Below, piece by piece: positions 35,869 through 43,858 of a stretch of 64,000 nt of DNA. A model generated the notes under the pieces. It did not search any database, was not told where the DNA came from, and saw nothing but the letters and a program-made list of their open reading frames with translations. Source of the stretch: Fodinibacter sp963834965 (GTDB taxonomy: Bacteria > Actinomycetota > Actinomycetes > Actinomycetales > Dermatophilaceae); assembly GCA_963834965.1 (NCBI GenBank), contig CAWIEI010000019.1, positions 62,001 to 126,000 of the forward strand, given 5' to 3'. The number at the start of each line of letters is the position of its first letter. The stretch's first letter is position 1. The translations under genes were made by a program, and so were the position numbers.

Positions 35869-36401
35869 CCACGACCACGTCGACCACCGCCGTGACGCAC
35901 CGCTGGACCAGCGACCCGCTCGACGTCGCCGGCGAGGCCCTGGCCGCCTGGGTGGCCGCCCGGCTCGGCGAGGCCCAGGCCCCGCTGCCCCGCGGCGACC
36001 GGGTGGCGCTGCACGTGGCGACCCCGGACAGCGGGTCGCGCGAGGCCCTCGCCTTCTGGCGGGCTGCGCAGACCACCGGCTACGCACTGGCAGCGCCCGG
36101 CGCCTTCCCGTGGACCCTGTCGAACAGCGTCACCGGGCGCATCTCCGTGGCCCTGGGGGTGACCGGGCCGTGCACGACCTGGGTCGGCGGTGACGAGGCG
36201 GCCGCAGAGGCCGAGCTGACGGCTCACCTCGACCTCGACGACGGGCTCGTCGACCAGGCACTCGTGGTGACCGTGGCCGGCTTCGACCCTCCGGATGCCG
36301 TCGGGTCGCCGGTTCAGGTCGTGCTCACCGTGTCGGTGCTCGCCTGCTCGGACGCCCGCGACCCGGCCCCGGCCGGGTCACGGACCTCGGTGCCCGGCTG
36401 A
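35865..36401 (+). CDS. Ketosynthase N-terminal-like protein without active site
   Basis: A 178-residue protein resembling the Ketoacyl-synt_2 family: PGAFPWTLSNSVTGRISVAL and LGVTGPCTTWVGG are the segment before the nucleophile elbow of a ketosynthase. It ends there; the active-site Cys region and both His motifs are lacking. Such short partners occur with FabF-like enzymes in aryl-polyene-type clusters and may act as a chain-length or dimer partner. It overlaps the ketosynthase stop by 4 bases (ATGA) and is the last gene of the set. The 100-nt hairpin element begins 11 bases after its stop. Confidence 0.7.
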   Translation: MTTTTSTTAVTHRWTSDPLDVAGEALAAWVAARLGEAQAPLPRGDRVALHVATPDSGSREALAFWRAAQTTGYALAAPGAFPWTLSNSVTGRISVALGVTGPCTTWVGGDEAAAEAELTAHLDLDDGLVDQALVVTVAGFDPPDAVGSPVQVVLTVSVLACSDARDPAPAGSRTSVPG

Positions 36402-36412
36402 CGGCATCCCCG

Positions 36413-36512
36413 CTCTGGTCCGATCGCGTGGGTGGCGCTGATCTGCCGGGATGGCGGTGCCACAGCACCACCGGCCTCGCAGACCACCGCCACCCGGGTA
36501 GACGAACCAGAG
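36413..36512. repeat. Long-hairpin repeat element, copy 1
   Basis: A 100-nt imperfect palindrome opening CTCTGGTCCG and closing CGAACCAGAG, with matching inner arms (TGGCGCTGATCTGCC against CAGACCACCGCCACC). Copy 2 at 37244-37343 has the same length and aligns without gaps through most of its length. It lies between the stops of two converging genes, so it may act as a terminator for both. Confidence 0.8.
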
Positions 36513-36523
36513 CCGGGCGCCGG

Positions 36524-37171
36524 TCAGAGGCCGCCGATGCCCTTGCTGAGCACCAGGGCGCCGATGACGAGCAGCACGACGGCCATGATCGTCGCGTTGT
36601 TCTCGGCCAGCCAGGTGTTCGCCCGCTGCAGCGGTGCAGTCGCCCGCTCCCCCAGCACCAGGTGCGCGGCGAACGGCAGTGCCACGGTGACCGATGCGGC
36701 GAGCGAGAAGAGCACCACCGCCAGCACCGCCCTCGCGGGCGCGGCGGTGGTGACGCCGATCGTCATCCCGGCGGCGGCGCAGAACAGCAGGATCTTGGGG
36801 TTGGCCAGCGACAGCAGCACCGCGAGCCGAGCCGCCGACCGCGGCGTGGCCGACGCCAGCGACTGCATCCAGGCCGGTGTCGGTCGCTCCTCCTTGCGCG
36901 AGCGCCACTGCCGCACCCCGAGCACCAGCAGGGCGGCGCCCAGCGCGATGCGCACCCAGGCCAGCCAGGTCGGCGGCTCGTCGAACTTCTCGAGCACCGC
37001 CTCCAACAGCACGAAGGCGCCGGTGGCGGTGACGATGCCGGTCAGCCACCCGCCGAGGAACGCGCCCGCGTTGGCCGTGGCGCGAGGGGTGAGCAGCAGC
37101 AGGATCACCGGGATGACGGGGAACGGGGAGGCCGCGATGCCGAGCGCGAGGGGCAGCAGGTCGGCGATCAC
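36524..37171 (-). CDS. GAP/Sap family membrane protein (LysE-like fold)
   Basis: A 215-residue protein with six hydrophobic helices. It starts VIADLLPLALGIAASPFPVIP and holds NPKILLFCAAAG in the middle, the pattern of the GAP family (sulfolipid-1-addressing protein, Sap), which is related to LysE exporters. Members move glycolipids or small molecules across the membrane; the family assigns no fixed cargo. The GTG at 37171 is taken because the first helix begins there; there is no clear Shine-Dalgarno. Both sides carry a copy of the same 100-nt hairpin element, so gene and repeats look like a unit. Confidence 0.85.
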   Translation of the reverse strand: MIADLLPLALGIAASPFPVIPVILLLLTPRATANAGAFLGGWLTGIVTATGAFVLLEAVLEKFDEPPTWLAWVRIALGAALLVLGVRQWRSRKEERPTPAWMQSLASATPRSAARLAVLLSLANPKILLFCAAAGMTIGVTTAAPARAVLAVVLFSLAASVTVALPFAAHLVLGERATAPLQRANTWLAENNATIMAVVLLVIGALVLSKGIGGL

Positions 37172-37243
37172 GTCGTGATCGTAGGCCGCCGCCGACCACC
37201 GTCCTGATCCGCCCGTCCCGAGCAGGCATCCGGGCGCGCCCCG

Positions 37244-37343
37244 GTCTGGTCCGTTCTCGGGCGTGGCGGTCTTCTGCCCGAGTGGCGTCGCCATGGCATC
37301 ACCACCCGGGCAGACCAGCACCACCTGAGCAGACGGACCAGAG
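37244..37343. repeat. Long-hairpin repeat element, copy 2
   Basis: The second copy runs from GTCTGGTCCG to ACGGACCAGAG. Its two halves pair over about 40 bases (CTGGTCCGTTCTCGGG ... against CTGGTCCGTCTGCTCAGG ... read from the other strand). It sits 25 bases after the racemase stop and 72 bases upstream of the GAP gene start, so it may terminate one and lie in the leader of the other. Confidence 0.8.
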
Positions 37344-37368
37344 CCGGGGATGCCCGTCCGTGCCCGAC

Positions 37369-38091
37369 TCAGGCCCGCAGTGGGGCGCCGGCGCGCTCGA
37401 CGACCCTGCGGGCGAGGGCGTCGATCGAGTCGACGATGGTGGGGTCGTCGACGCCGAGGTCCTCGTGCAGCACCGACAGCTCGGTGCAGCCGAGGGCCAC
37501 CGCCTCGGCGCCCTGGTCGCGCAGGTGTGCCACGACGGCGTCGAAGCGCTCCCGTGACACCGGCACTCCTGCCTTGACCCCGTCGTAGATGATCGACATC
37601 ACCTCGCGCTGCACGTCGGCCGAGGGCGTGAGCAGGTCGAGCCCGGCGGCAGCGGCGGCCCGGGCATAGGTGCCCGCCAGCAGGGTGCCGTCGGTGGCGA
37701 GCACGCCGAGACGGGTCAGGCCCGGCACGGCCCGGGTGGACGCCGCGACGGTCTCGGCCACGGTGTCGAGCACCTCGATCGACACCGCGGCACGCATCTG
37801 CTCGACCCACACCACCGCCGTGTTGCACGGGATGGCGATGAAGCGCGCCCCCGCGCGCTCGAGCGCCACGGCATCCGCCACGAGCACCGGCTCGGGGCTC
37901 TCACCGCGGCCGAGGAGGAAGGCCGACCGGTCGGGGATGCTGCCGTGCTGCCAGACGATCAGGTCGACGTGGTCCTGGTCGCGGGAGGCGTCGGTGCGCT
38001 CGACGACGCGCGCCATGAAGTGCACGGTCGCGGCCGGACCGATCCCCCCGAGCACGCCGACCGGCTCTTCACGCACGGTGCCCGCGCTCAT
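37369..38091 (-). CDS. Aspartate/glutamate racemase family protein
   Basis: A 240-residue cofactor-independent racemase. It begins VGVLGGIGPAATVHFMARV and carries the two catalytic cysteines in IPCNTA and ALGCTELS. Family enzymes interconvert L- and D-aspartate (or glutamate). Its start overlaps the stop of the ATP-grasp gene (ATGA), so D-Asp made here is the likely substrate of that ligase. Family PGPAATVxF versus MurI points to the aspartate side; not proven. Confidence 0.9.
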   Translation of the reverse strand: MSAGTVREEPVGVLGGIGPAATVHFMARVVERTDASRDQDHVDLIVWQHGSIPDRSAFLLGRGESPEPVLVADAVALERAGARFIAIPCNTAVVWVEQMRAAVSIEVLDTVAETVAASTRAVPGLTRLGVLATDGTLLAGTYARAAAAAGLDLLTPSADVQREVMSIIYDGVKAGVPVSRERFDAVVAHLRDQGAEAVALGCTELSVLHEDLGVDDPTIVDSIDALARRVVERAGAPLRA

Positions 38092-39323
38092 CGGGCCACG
38101 AAGTACTTGCGGAACTTGCGGGCGTGGTTGACGTGGTACGCCACGTTGTAGGCCCGGCGCTTGAGGGTGAGGTCGGGCGCGTACCAGTTCGGGTCGCTCG
38201 CCCGGCCGGCCTTCATCAGCGCCAGCGCCTTGTCGCGCAGCACGGGGTCGAGAACGTAGTGCTTGATGACGTACTTCGGCACGAACGCGAACAGGTGCTC
38301 ACCGCGGGCGATCTCGACGCCGGTCATCTCCTCGTGGCGCACCCAGTCGCGCACGTACCACTCCGACACGTTGTTGCCACCGGCCGTCACGTAGTAGTTG
38401 GAGCGGCCCAGGCGCACGTTGATCTCGAAGAACTTCAAGGTGCCGTCGCGCCGGTCGTACTTGAGGTCGAAGTTCGAGAACCCGACGTAGCCGACGTGCT
38501 CGAGGAACCGGGTGGCCTGCTCGACGATCTCGTCGATCTCGGTGTTGATGATGACGCACGGGTTCCCGACGGCCAGCGGGTGGTGCTCCTCGAGCAGCAC
38601 GTGGCCGACCGCGCCGAAGCGCACCTTGCCGTGCCGGTCGGAGTAGCAGGTGAGCACGCGCATGTTGGTGTCGTCGCCGGGGATGAACTCCTGGAGCAGG
38701 AACTTGCCGTCGTAGTTCGACGCCCGCACCGCCGCGAGCGCCGTCGCCAGCTGCTCGGGGGTGTCGTGGATGAAGACCTTCAGCTTTCCGGGGAACTCGG
38801 CGTAGTGGTAGGCCGCGCTGTCGGCGGGCTTCATGACCACCGGGAATCCGAACGGCAGGTCGTGCTCCTCGCCGAGGTCGCGGGCGGCGTCGACCACCAC
38901 GGTGGTCGGGTACGGCACGTCGACCTCGTCGAGCAGCGCGTAGAAGAGGTCCTTGCGCACGATCCGGTCGAGCAGGTCGAGGTCGATGTAGGGGATCGTG
39001 AACCACTCGCTCAGCCGGTCGCGGTTCTCGATGATCATCCGCACGTAGAAGTCACCCGCCGCCACCAGCAGCAGGTTGACCCCGGGTTGTGCGTGCTCAC
39101 GGCCGAGCGCCTCGAGGGCCGGAATCATCTGGTCGGCGTGCTCGAGCCCCGGCACGTACACGTGGTCGCACACCCGGCTCATGGCGATCGGGCCGCCGTC
39201 GGTCATGTTCACGCAGAGCGATCGAACCCCGTACGCCTCGTGGAAGGTGCGCACCAGGCTGTAGGCCGTGATGTCGCCGCCGAGGATGACGGGGCGGAAG
39301 TCGGTGGCCGGGGCGTCGGGCAC
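38088..39323 (-). CDS. ATP-grasp ligase, D-aspartate ligase-like
   Basis: A 411-residue ATP-grasp protein of the carboxylate-amine ligase group. It begins with a nucleotide/substrate-binding domain (VILGGDITAYSLVRTFHEAYG), then FGFPVVMKPADSAAY (lysine of the grasp) and a metal site FFEINVRLGRSNYY. The group includes D-aspartate ligase, which adds D-Asp to the Lys (or Orn) side chain of peptidoglycan precursors. The overlapping racemase gene supports that reading. The GTG at 39323 is chosen because GGAGG stands 7 bases before it. It may instead act in another amide-forming pathway; confidence in ATP-grasp is high, in substrate moderate. Confidence 0.85.
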   Translation of the reverse strand: MPDAPATDFRPVILGGDITAYSLVRTFHEAYGVRSLCVNMTDGGPIAMSRVCDHVYVPGLEHADQMIPALEALGREHAQPGVNLLLVAAGDFYVRMIIENRDRLSEWFTIPYIDLDLLDRIVRKDLFYALLDEVDVPYPTTVVVDAARDLGEEHDLPFGFPVVMKPADSAAYHYAEFPGKLKVFIHDTPEQLATALAAVRASNYDGKFLLQEFIPGDDTNMRVLTCYSDRHGKVRFGAVGHVLLEEHHPLAVGNPCVIINTEIDEIVEQATRFLEHVGYVGFSNFDLKYDRRDGTLKFFEINVRLGRSNYYVTAGGNNVSEWYVRDWVRHEEMTGVEIARGEHLFAFVPKYVIKHYVLDPVLRDKALALMKAGRASDPNWYAPDLTLKRRAYNVAYHVNHARKFRKYFVAR

Positions 39324-39424
39324 GCGAGGTCCTCCGGGGTCGAGAGTGCGGGCGGGCGGCGGGTGCCGCAGGTCGAGACCTAGGTTCCCACAGGGGGTGG
39401 GCCGTCCCGGCATCCTGCACTGCT

Positions 39425-39458
39425 GGGGCAGCGTCGACCGATAGGTCGACCTTGCCCC
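39425..39458. terminator. Hairpin between the phospholipase D and ATP-grasp genes
   Basis: GGGGCAgcGTCGACC, loop GATA, GGTCGACctTGCCCC: 13 of 15 pairs. It begins 4 bases downstream of the phospholipase D stop and is a likely terminator for it. The inner part (TCGACC, ATA, GGTC) resembles the hairpin at 49496-49556. Confidence 0.7.
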
Positions 39459-39461
39459 GGG

Positions 39462-41138
39462 TCAGATGCGGTCGTCGCGCAGCACCGTGCCGTCGGGGTC
39501 GAACAGGTCGTAGAGCCGGGGCGCCCAGAGCAGCTGGCTGCGGCTGAGCTCCGGCGGCGACAGCCGCCGCAGCCGCCCGGGAGGCCGCTCGGCACCCACC
39601 TCGCCGGTCGAGGGGCCGCAGCGGCGCCGCCAGTGCACCGCGGTGCCCTTCCGCGGGGCGCTGGGGCGCGGCAGGTGCCGCCGGCTGCGCGGGCCGTGCC
39701 CAGCGGCATACCATTCGTCGAGCGCGGCGGCGGCGGCCGCCATCAGGTCCCACACGGCATCCGGGTCGTCGGGCACGTCGTCGGGGTGGATGCCGACGTG
39801 CTCGGCCACCAGCTCGCGGCGCACCCGCAGCGCGAAGGAGTCGCGCGGCACCGGCGTCGAGCGGTCGGACACCCGCAGGTCCTGCACGGCGCAGGCCGCC
39901 TCGGAGTCGCTGGACCAGGAGCGCCGGTTGAAGTTGTCGGAGCCCACGCTCGCCCAGACGTCGTCGATGACGCACACCTTGGAGTGCACGTAGATCGGGT
40001 ACCCGGCCTCGCTCGTCAGGCCGTAGACCGCGACCCGGTCGCCCCCGGCATCCAGGAGCAGGTCCATCGCGAGCTTGCGCCCGTACAGCTGCGGGGGCAG
40101 CGTGAGGGCGCCGTCCTCGTCGGGCACGAGGGGGATCACGGCGATCAGCCGCAGCTCGGGGTTCTCGCGCAGGGCCGCGCCGAAGTGCCGGCCCACCTCC
40201 TCCGACCACAGGTACTGGTCCTCGAGGTAGATGAGCCGTCGGGCGTGCGCGACCGCCTTGGTGTTCGCGTGCGCCACGCTGCGCTCGCCCTGCGGCGCGA
40301 AGTCGTAGCCCTTCGGCAGGATGGAGGGATAGGTGCGCAGGATCTGCACCGCCTCGGTCGCGGCCCCGTCCGGTGACGGGGGCGGCGGTGCCTGCTCGGC
40401 CAGCGGGCGCGGAGTCAGCGGCTCGCGCTGCACCAGGCTCGACAGCAGCCGACCGGGGTTGAGGGTCAGCGGCGTGGAGTCCTCCCACCGCTCGCGGAAG
40501 GTGGTCTCGACGTCGAAGACCGCCGGGCCCTCGATCGCGACGAGCACGTCGTGCCAGGCCGGGCGCGGCCCGAACGCCTGCGGCATCGCGATCACCTGGA
40601 GGTCACCCTCGTGGGCGATGTCATCGCGCCGGCTGTGGCACAGGTCGATGCCGCCCAGGAAGGCGATGTCGCGCGCCGGGTCGTCGCCGTGCCGCAGCAC
40701 CACGAACTTCTGGTGGTGCGAGCCGCCGGTGCGCACCCGCATGTCGCGCAGGCACTGCCCGCCGGCCTCGTCGATCTCGATGCCGAGCAGTCGGGACTTC
40801 TCGGAGTGGAAGCCGAGCCTGTTCCAGTGCGAGCGCCAGAGCAGGCCGCGCACGATGGCACCCCGGCGGGCGGCCGCTGCGAAGGTCGCCGACACCGTCG
40901 ACCCCGGGTCGTCGGTCAGCCGCTGGTCGGGGTCACCGCGCCAGTCGGCGAAGAAGAGCAGGTCGCCCTCCCCCAAGGCCTCGACCCGCTCGTGCAGCTC
41001 GGCCATGTACGGACGGCCGTGGGCGATCATCCGCACCCGGTTGCCCTCGCTCCACGCGACGCCCTCCGGGTGGTGCTCGTCGATGACGGTGTGGGGGTTG
41101 TCCCGCTCGGCGGGCCGGAGGAAGAGGTCTGGCAGCAC
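39462..41138 (-). CDS. Phospholipase D-like protein
   Basis: About 558 residues from a GTG at 41138. Two PLD half-sites are present: SHHQKFVVL with a following DDPARDIAFLGG, and VHSKVCVIDDVWASVGSDNFNRR, the HxKxxxxD pattern. Two-HKD enzymes hydrolyse or transfer phosphodiester lipids. The Pro-rich linker near residue 250 (EQAPPPPSPDG) separates the two lobes. No signal peptide is seen. Start not certain; the conserved part begins close to it. Divergent from the NarL-type regulator with a 96-base space between. The tail after about residue 490 is basic and unlike the family core. Confidence 0.88.
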   Translation of the reverse strand: MLPDLFLRPAERDNPHTVIDEHHPEGVAWSEGNRVRMIAHGRPYMAELHERVEALGEGDLLFFADWRGDPDQRLTDDPGSTVSATFAAAARRGAIVRGLLWRSHWNRLGFHSEKSRLLGIEIDEAGGQCLRDMRVRTGGSHHQKFVVLRHGDDPARDIAFLGGIDLCHSRRDDIAHEGDLQVIAMPQAFGPRPAWHDVLVAIEGPAVFDVETTFRERWEDSTPLTLNPGRLLSSLVQREPLTPRPLAEQAPPPPSPDGAATEAVQILRTYPSILPKGYDFAPQGERSVAHANTKAVAHARRLIYLEDQYLWSEEVGRHFGAALRENPELRLIAVIPLVPDEDGALTLPPQLYGRKLAMDLLLDAGGDRVAVYGLTSEAGYPIYVHSKVCVIDDVWASVGSDNFNRRSWSSDSEAACAVQDLRVSDRSTPVPRDSFALRVRRELVAEHVGIHPDDVPDDPDAVWDLMAAAAAALDEWYAAGHGPRSRRHLPRPSAPRKGTAVHWRRRCGPSTGEVGAERPPGRLRRLSPPELSRSQLLWAPRLYDLFDPDGTVLRDDRI

Positions 41139-41234
41139 GGCGCCATCCTGCCGGTCGGAGGTGCTGCGACCTGCACTTGGCACCTGCTTCGACGAACTCC
41201 GGTACTTGACAGCGTCGCCTCCTACCATGAGGGG

Positions 41235-41939
41235 ATGCCCGGCATGCGCGTGGTGCTCGCGGAGGACAGCGTGCTGCTCCGTCGCGGTCTCGTCGCGCTG
41301 CTGGTCGAACACCCCGCCGTCAGCGAGGTCATCGAGGCCGGTGACCTCGGTGAGCTGCTCCAGGCGGTGGTCGAGCACGACCCCGACGTGGTGCTGGCCG
41401 ACATCCGGATGCCGCCCACCCACACCGACGAGGGCATCCGCGCCGCCGAGCGCTTCCGTCACACGAACCCCGAGCTCGGGGTCGTGGTGCTGTCCCAGCA
41501 CGCGGATGCCGAGGGCGCGCTGGCGCTGGTGGCCGGCGGCAGCACCGGGCGCGGCTACCTGCTCAAGGAGCGCGTCGCCGACGTCGAGCACCTGATCTCG
41601 GCCCTGGAGGCGGTGCGCCGCGGCGAGAGCGTGATCGACCCGCACGTCGTCGACGCGCTGATGCGGCACCGGCTGCGGTTCGAGGCCAGCCCGGTGGCGC
41701 GACTCACCAGCCGCGAGCGCCAGGTGCTCGGGCTGATCGCCACCGGCGCGTCCAACTCGGCGATCGCCTCGTCGTTGCACGTCACGTCGCGGGCCGTCGA
41801 GAAGCACATCAACTCGATCTTCACCAAGCTCGACCTGCCGACCGGCGACCGCACCCACCGTCGGGTGGCCGCCGTCCTGCTCTACCTCGGCGACAGCGGC
41901 TCCGGCCCGGCCACGGCAGCGGCCGGGCCGGCGGTCTGA
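41235..41939 (+). CDS. NarL/LuxR-type response regulator
   Basis: A 234-residue two-domain regulator. The receiver holds ED (10-11), phospho-acceptor Asp56 (VLADIRMPP) and Lys in YLLKERV. The C-terminal LuxR HTH has LTSRERQVLGLIATGASN and VEKHINSIFTKLDLP. The C-terminus ends in a short Gly/Ala tail. It is followed one base later by its histidine kinase. TTGACA at 41206 looks like a -35 box but no -10 with normal spacing follows. Targets unknown; the adjacent phospholipase D is a candidate. Confidence 0.95.
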   Translation: MPGMRVVLAEDSVLLRRGLVALLVEHPAVSEVIEAGDLGELLQAVVEHDPDVVLADIRMPPTHTDEGIRAAERFRHTNPELGVVVLSQHADAEGALALVAGGSTGRGYLLKERVADVEHLISALEAVRRGESVIDPHVVDALMRHRLRFEASPVARLTSRERQVLGLIATGASNSAIASSLHVTSRAVEKHINSIFTKLDLPTGDRTHRRVAAVLLYLGDSGSGPATAAAGPAV

Positions 41940-41940
41940 C

Positions 41941-43164
41941 GTGACAGGCGTCGCGCCGGGCGACGCCTGGCGTCCGCCCAGCCAACGCCGACTGGCACGG
42001 CTGCATCGCTACCTGCGCTCCAGCCTCGCGGTGGTCTGGTTCTCGATCGCGGCCCTCGGGCTGCTGCACGTGCTGCTGCACCCCACGCCCACGGTCCTGG
42101 ATGAGCTCGCCGCGCTGATCGTGTACGGCATCCTGCTCGTGGCCGCGGAGGTGCTGGCCGTTCGCCAGCGCATCGGCGCCGCTGCCGCCGTCACCACGCT
42201 CGCCACCTGGGGCACGGCGCTCGCCATCGTCTGGGTCAGCCCGTTCCTGGCGCCGGTCGGCCTGCTCGCCCTGCTGCTCCCGCTGGTCATGGTCGCCGAC
42301 CTCCTGGGCCCCGGACTGCTGACCCCGACCATCGTCACCACCGTGGTGCTGAGCGGTGTGCTGGCCGGCACCGGGGTGGCCCGGAGGCCGGCCTACGAGC
42401 GAGTGCACCCGGTGAACGCGTGGACCATGATGCTCGTGGCCGTGCTGGTGACGGTGCTCGTCAGCGCCCTCGTGGCCGGGCTGCGCACCTACATCACGCA
42501 GCTGAGCCAGCACACCCGCGAGCTCGAGGAGTCGCGGGCCCGGCTGGCCGTGGCTGCGGTGGAGGCCCGGCGCGCAATCGAGCGCGACCTGCACGACGGC
42601 GCGCAACAGCGCCTGGCCACGATCGCGGTCGACCTCGGACGGGCCAGCCGGATGTTCGAGAAGGACCCGCCGCAGGCCCGCAGCATCGTGCTCTCCCTCC
42701 AGGGCCAGCTCGAGGCGGCCATCCGCGAGCTGCGCGACCTGGCCCACGGCATCTACCCGCCCCTGCTCGGGGAGCGTGGCCTCGTGGGGGCGCTGCCGGC
42801 TGCGGGGCGCCGCACGACCCTGCCGTGCACCGTCGACGTGCGCTCCCTGGGGCGGCACTCTCCGTCGGTGGAGGCCGCGGTCTACTTCTGCTGCACCGAG
42901 GCCATCCACAACGCCGACCGCCACTCCGGGGGTTCGCTCATCACCGTGCGGGCCAGCAACGACGACGACGGCCCGGGGCTGCGGTTCAGCATCACCGACG
43001 ACGGGCACGGCTTCGACCCCGATGTGGTCCGCTCCGCGCACGGCCTCACCGGGATGCGCGACCGCATCCGGGCCGCCGGCGGCGAGCTGCGGATCACCTC
43101 GGCGCCGGGCCAGGGCACCACGGTCGAGGGGCGCTTCGCGCCCGGCACCCTGCGGCCACGCTGA
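41941..43164 (+). CDS. HisKA_3-type sensor histidine kinase
   Basis: A 407-residue kinase with five or six hydrophobic helices at residues 30-185, a coiled linker and then the HisKA_3 box ERDLHDGAQQR (phospho-acceptor His218). The ATPase domain shows EAIHNADRH (N-box), DDGHGFDPD and HGLTGMRDR. No separate periplasmic sensor domain, so the signal is probably sensed in or near the membrane. The GTG start lies one base after the regulator stop, which implies coupled translation of a cognate pair. Confidence 0.95.
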   Translation: MTGVAPGDAWRPPSQRRLARLHRYLRSSLAVVWFSIAALGLLHVLLHPTPTVLDELAALIVYGILLVAAEVLAVRQRIGAAAAVTTLATWGTALAIVWVSPFLAPVGLLALLLPLVMVADLLGPGLLTPTIVTTVVLSGVLAGTGVARRPAYERVHPVNAWTMMLVAVLVTVLVSALVAGLRTYITQLSQHTRELEESRARLAVAAVEARRAIERDLHDGAQQRLATIAVDLGRASRMFEKDPPQARSIVLSLQGQLEAAIRELRDLAHGIYPPLLGERGLVGALPAAGRRTTLPCTVDVRSLGRHSPSVEAAVYFCCTEAIHNADRHSGGSLITVRASNDDDGPGLRFSITDDGHGFDPDVVRSAHGLTGMRDRIRAAGGELRITSAPGQGTTVEGRFAPGTLRPR

Positions 43165-43528
43165 ACCGCTCGACACCTGGTGTGGCTCGATGCTGCCTGG
43201 TGGTGCCAGCACCACCACGAGTTCGGATGGGCGCACCCGCGCGGGCCGTCGGAGCCGTCAGGCACAGTAGAGGCCGTGACCGTCGCAGGGGACGGTGCAC
43301 GCCCACCCGGGGCCTGGTCGACCTCGATCGTCCCGTGGGCGGTGGGTCGCACGGACGGCGTGCGACCCACCGCCGTGGGAACTTCCTCGTCACTCGCCCG
43401 CCCTCCTCGGCGCGGGTCGGCCGACGTGCCGCCGTGGCTCAGCACGGAACACACTCCCGCCTCGCGCGGTTGACCCGGGATCGGGCCGTTCGACACGGCA
43501 TCCGCGCACCACATCTCGAGGAGAGCTC
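43165..43528. other. Intergenic region without a supported gene
   Basis: Between the kinase and the DUF427 gene. It holds the strong hairpin at 43331-43381 and otherwise GC-rich sequence. A short frame (GTG at 43276 to the TGA at 43471, about 65 codons) has no recognisable features and no ribosome binding site, so I do not call it a gene. Confidence 0.6.
43331..43381. terminator. Large perfect hairpin downstream of the kinase
   Basis: The 15-base arms GGCGGTGGGTCGCAC and GTGCGACCCACCGCC (43338-43352, 43360-43374) pair perfectly around a 7-base loop. An outer TCCC/GGGA pair extends the stem across a GTG/GTG internal loop. No U-tract follows. It may be a terminator or a binding site. Confidence 0.6.
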
Positions 43529-43810
43529 ATGAAGGCCACCTGGAACGGCACCGTCATCGCCGAGTCCGACGACACGGTCGTCGTGGAGGGCAACCACTAC
43601 TTCCCCGCCGACGCGGTCGACCAGAGCCTGCTGCGGCCCTCCGACACGCACTCGGTCTGCCCGTGGAAGGGCACGGCGTCGTACTGGAGCCTCGAGGTCG
43701 ACGGCGCCACGAACGCCGACGCCGTCTGGTACTACCCCGAGCCCAAGGATGCCGCGGCGGAGATCCGCGACCGGGTCGCCTTCTGGAAGGGCGTCACCGT
43801 CGAACCGTGA
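43529..43810 (+). CDS. DUF427 domain protein
   Basis: A 93-residue protein with the DUF427 layout: MKATWNGTVIAESDDTVVVEGN, CPWKGTASYWSLEV (with the usual SVCPWKG), and AVWYYPEPKDAAAEIRDRVAFW. It is a small beta-barrel domain of unknown biochemical function, frequent in actinobacteria and plants. GAGGAGAG precedes the ATG by 3-8 bases. Alone in its strand block; the hairpin 150 bases upstream likely insulates it from the kinase. Confidence 0.92.
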   Translation: MKATWNGTVIAESDDTVVVEGNHYFPADAVDQSLLRPSDTHSVCPWKGTASYWSLEVDGATNADAVWYYPEPKDAAAEIRDRVAFWKGVTVEP

Positions 43811-43858
43811 CGGCCGTGCCGGGTTCGGCGGAACCGTTGAGCGGCAGCCGGACCCGAC

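Noticed and set aside
41206..41228. TTGACA and TACCAT as a promoter for the response regulator
   Set aside because: The spacing is 11 bases, too short for a normal sigma-70-type promoter.
43276..43473. A possible 65-codon gene before DUF427
   Set aside because: No Shine-Dalgarno, no motif, and the large hairpin lies within it.
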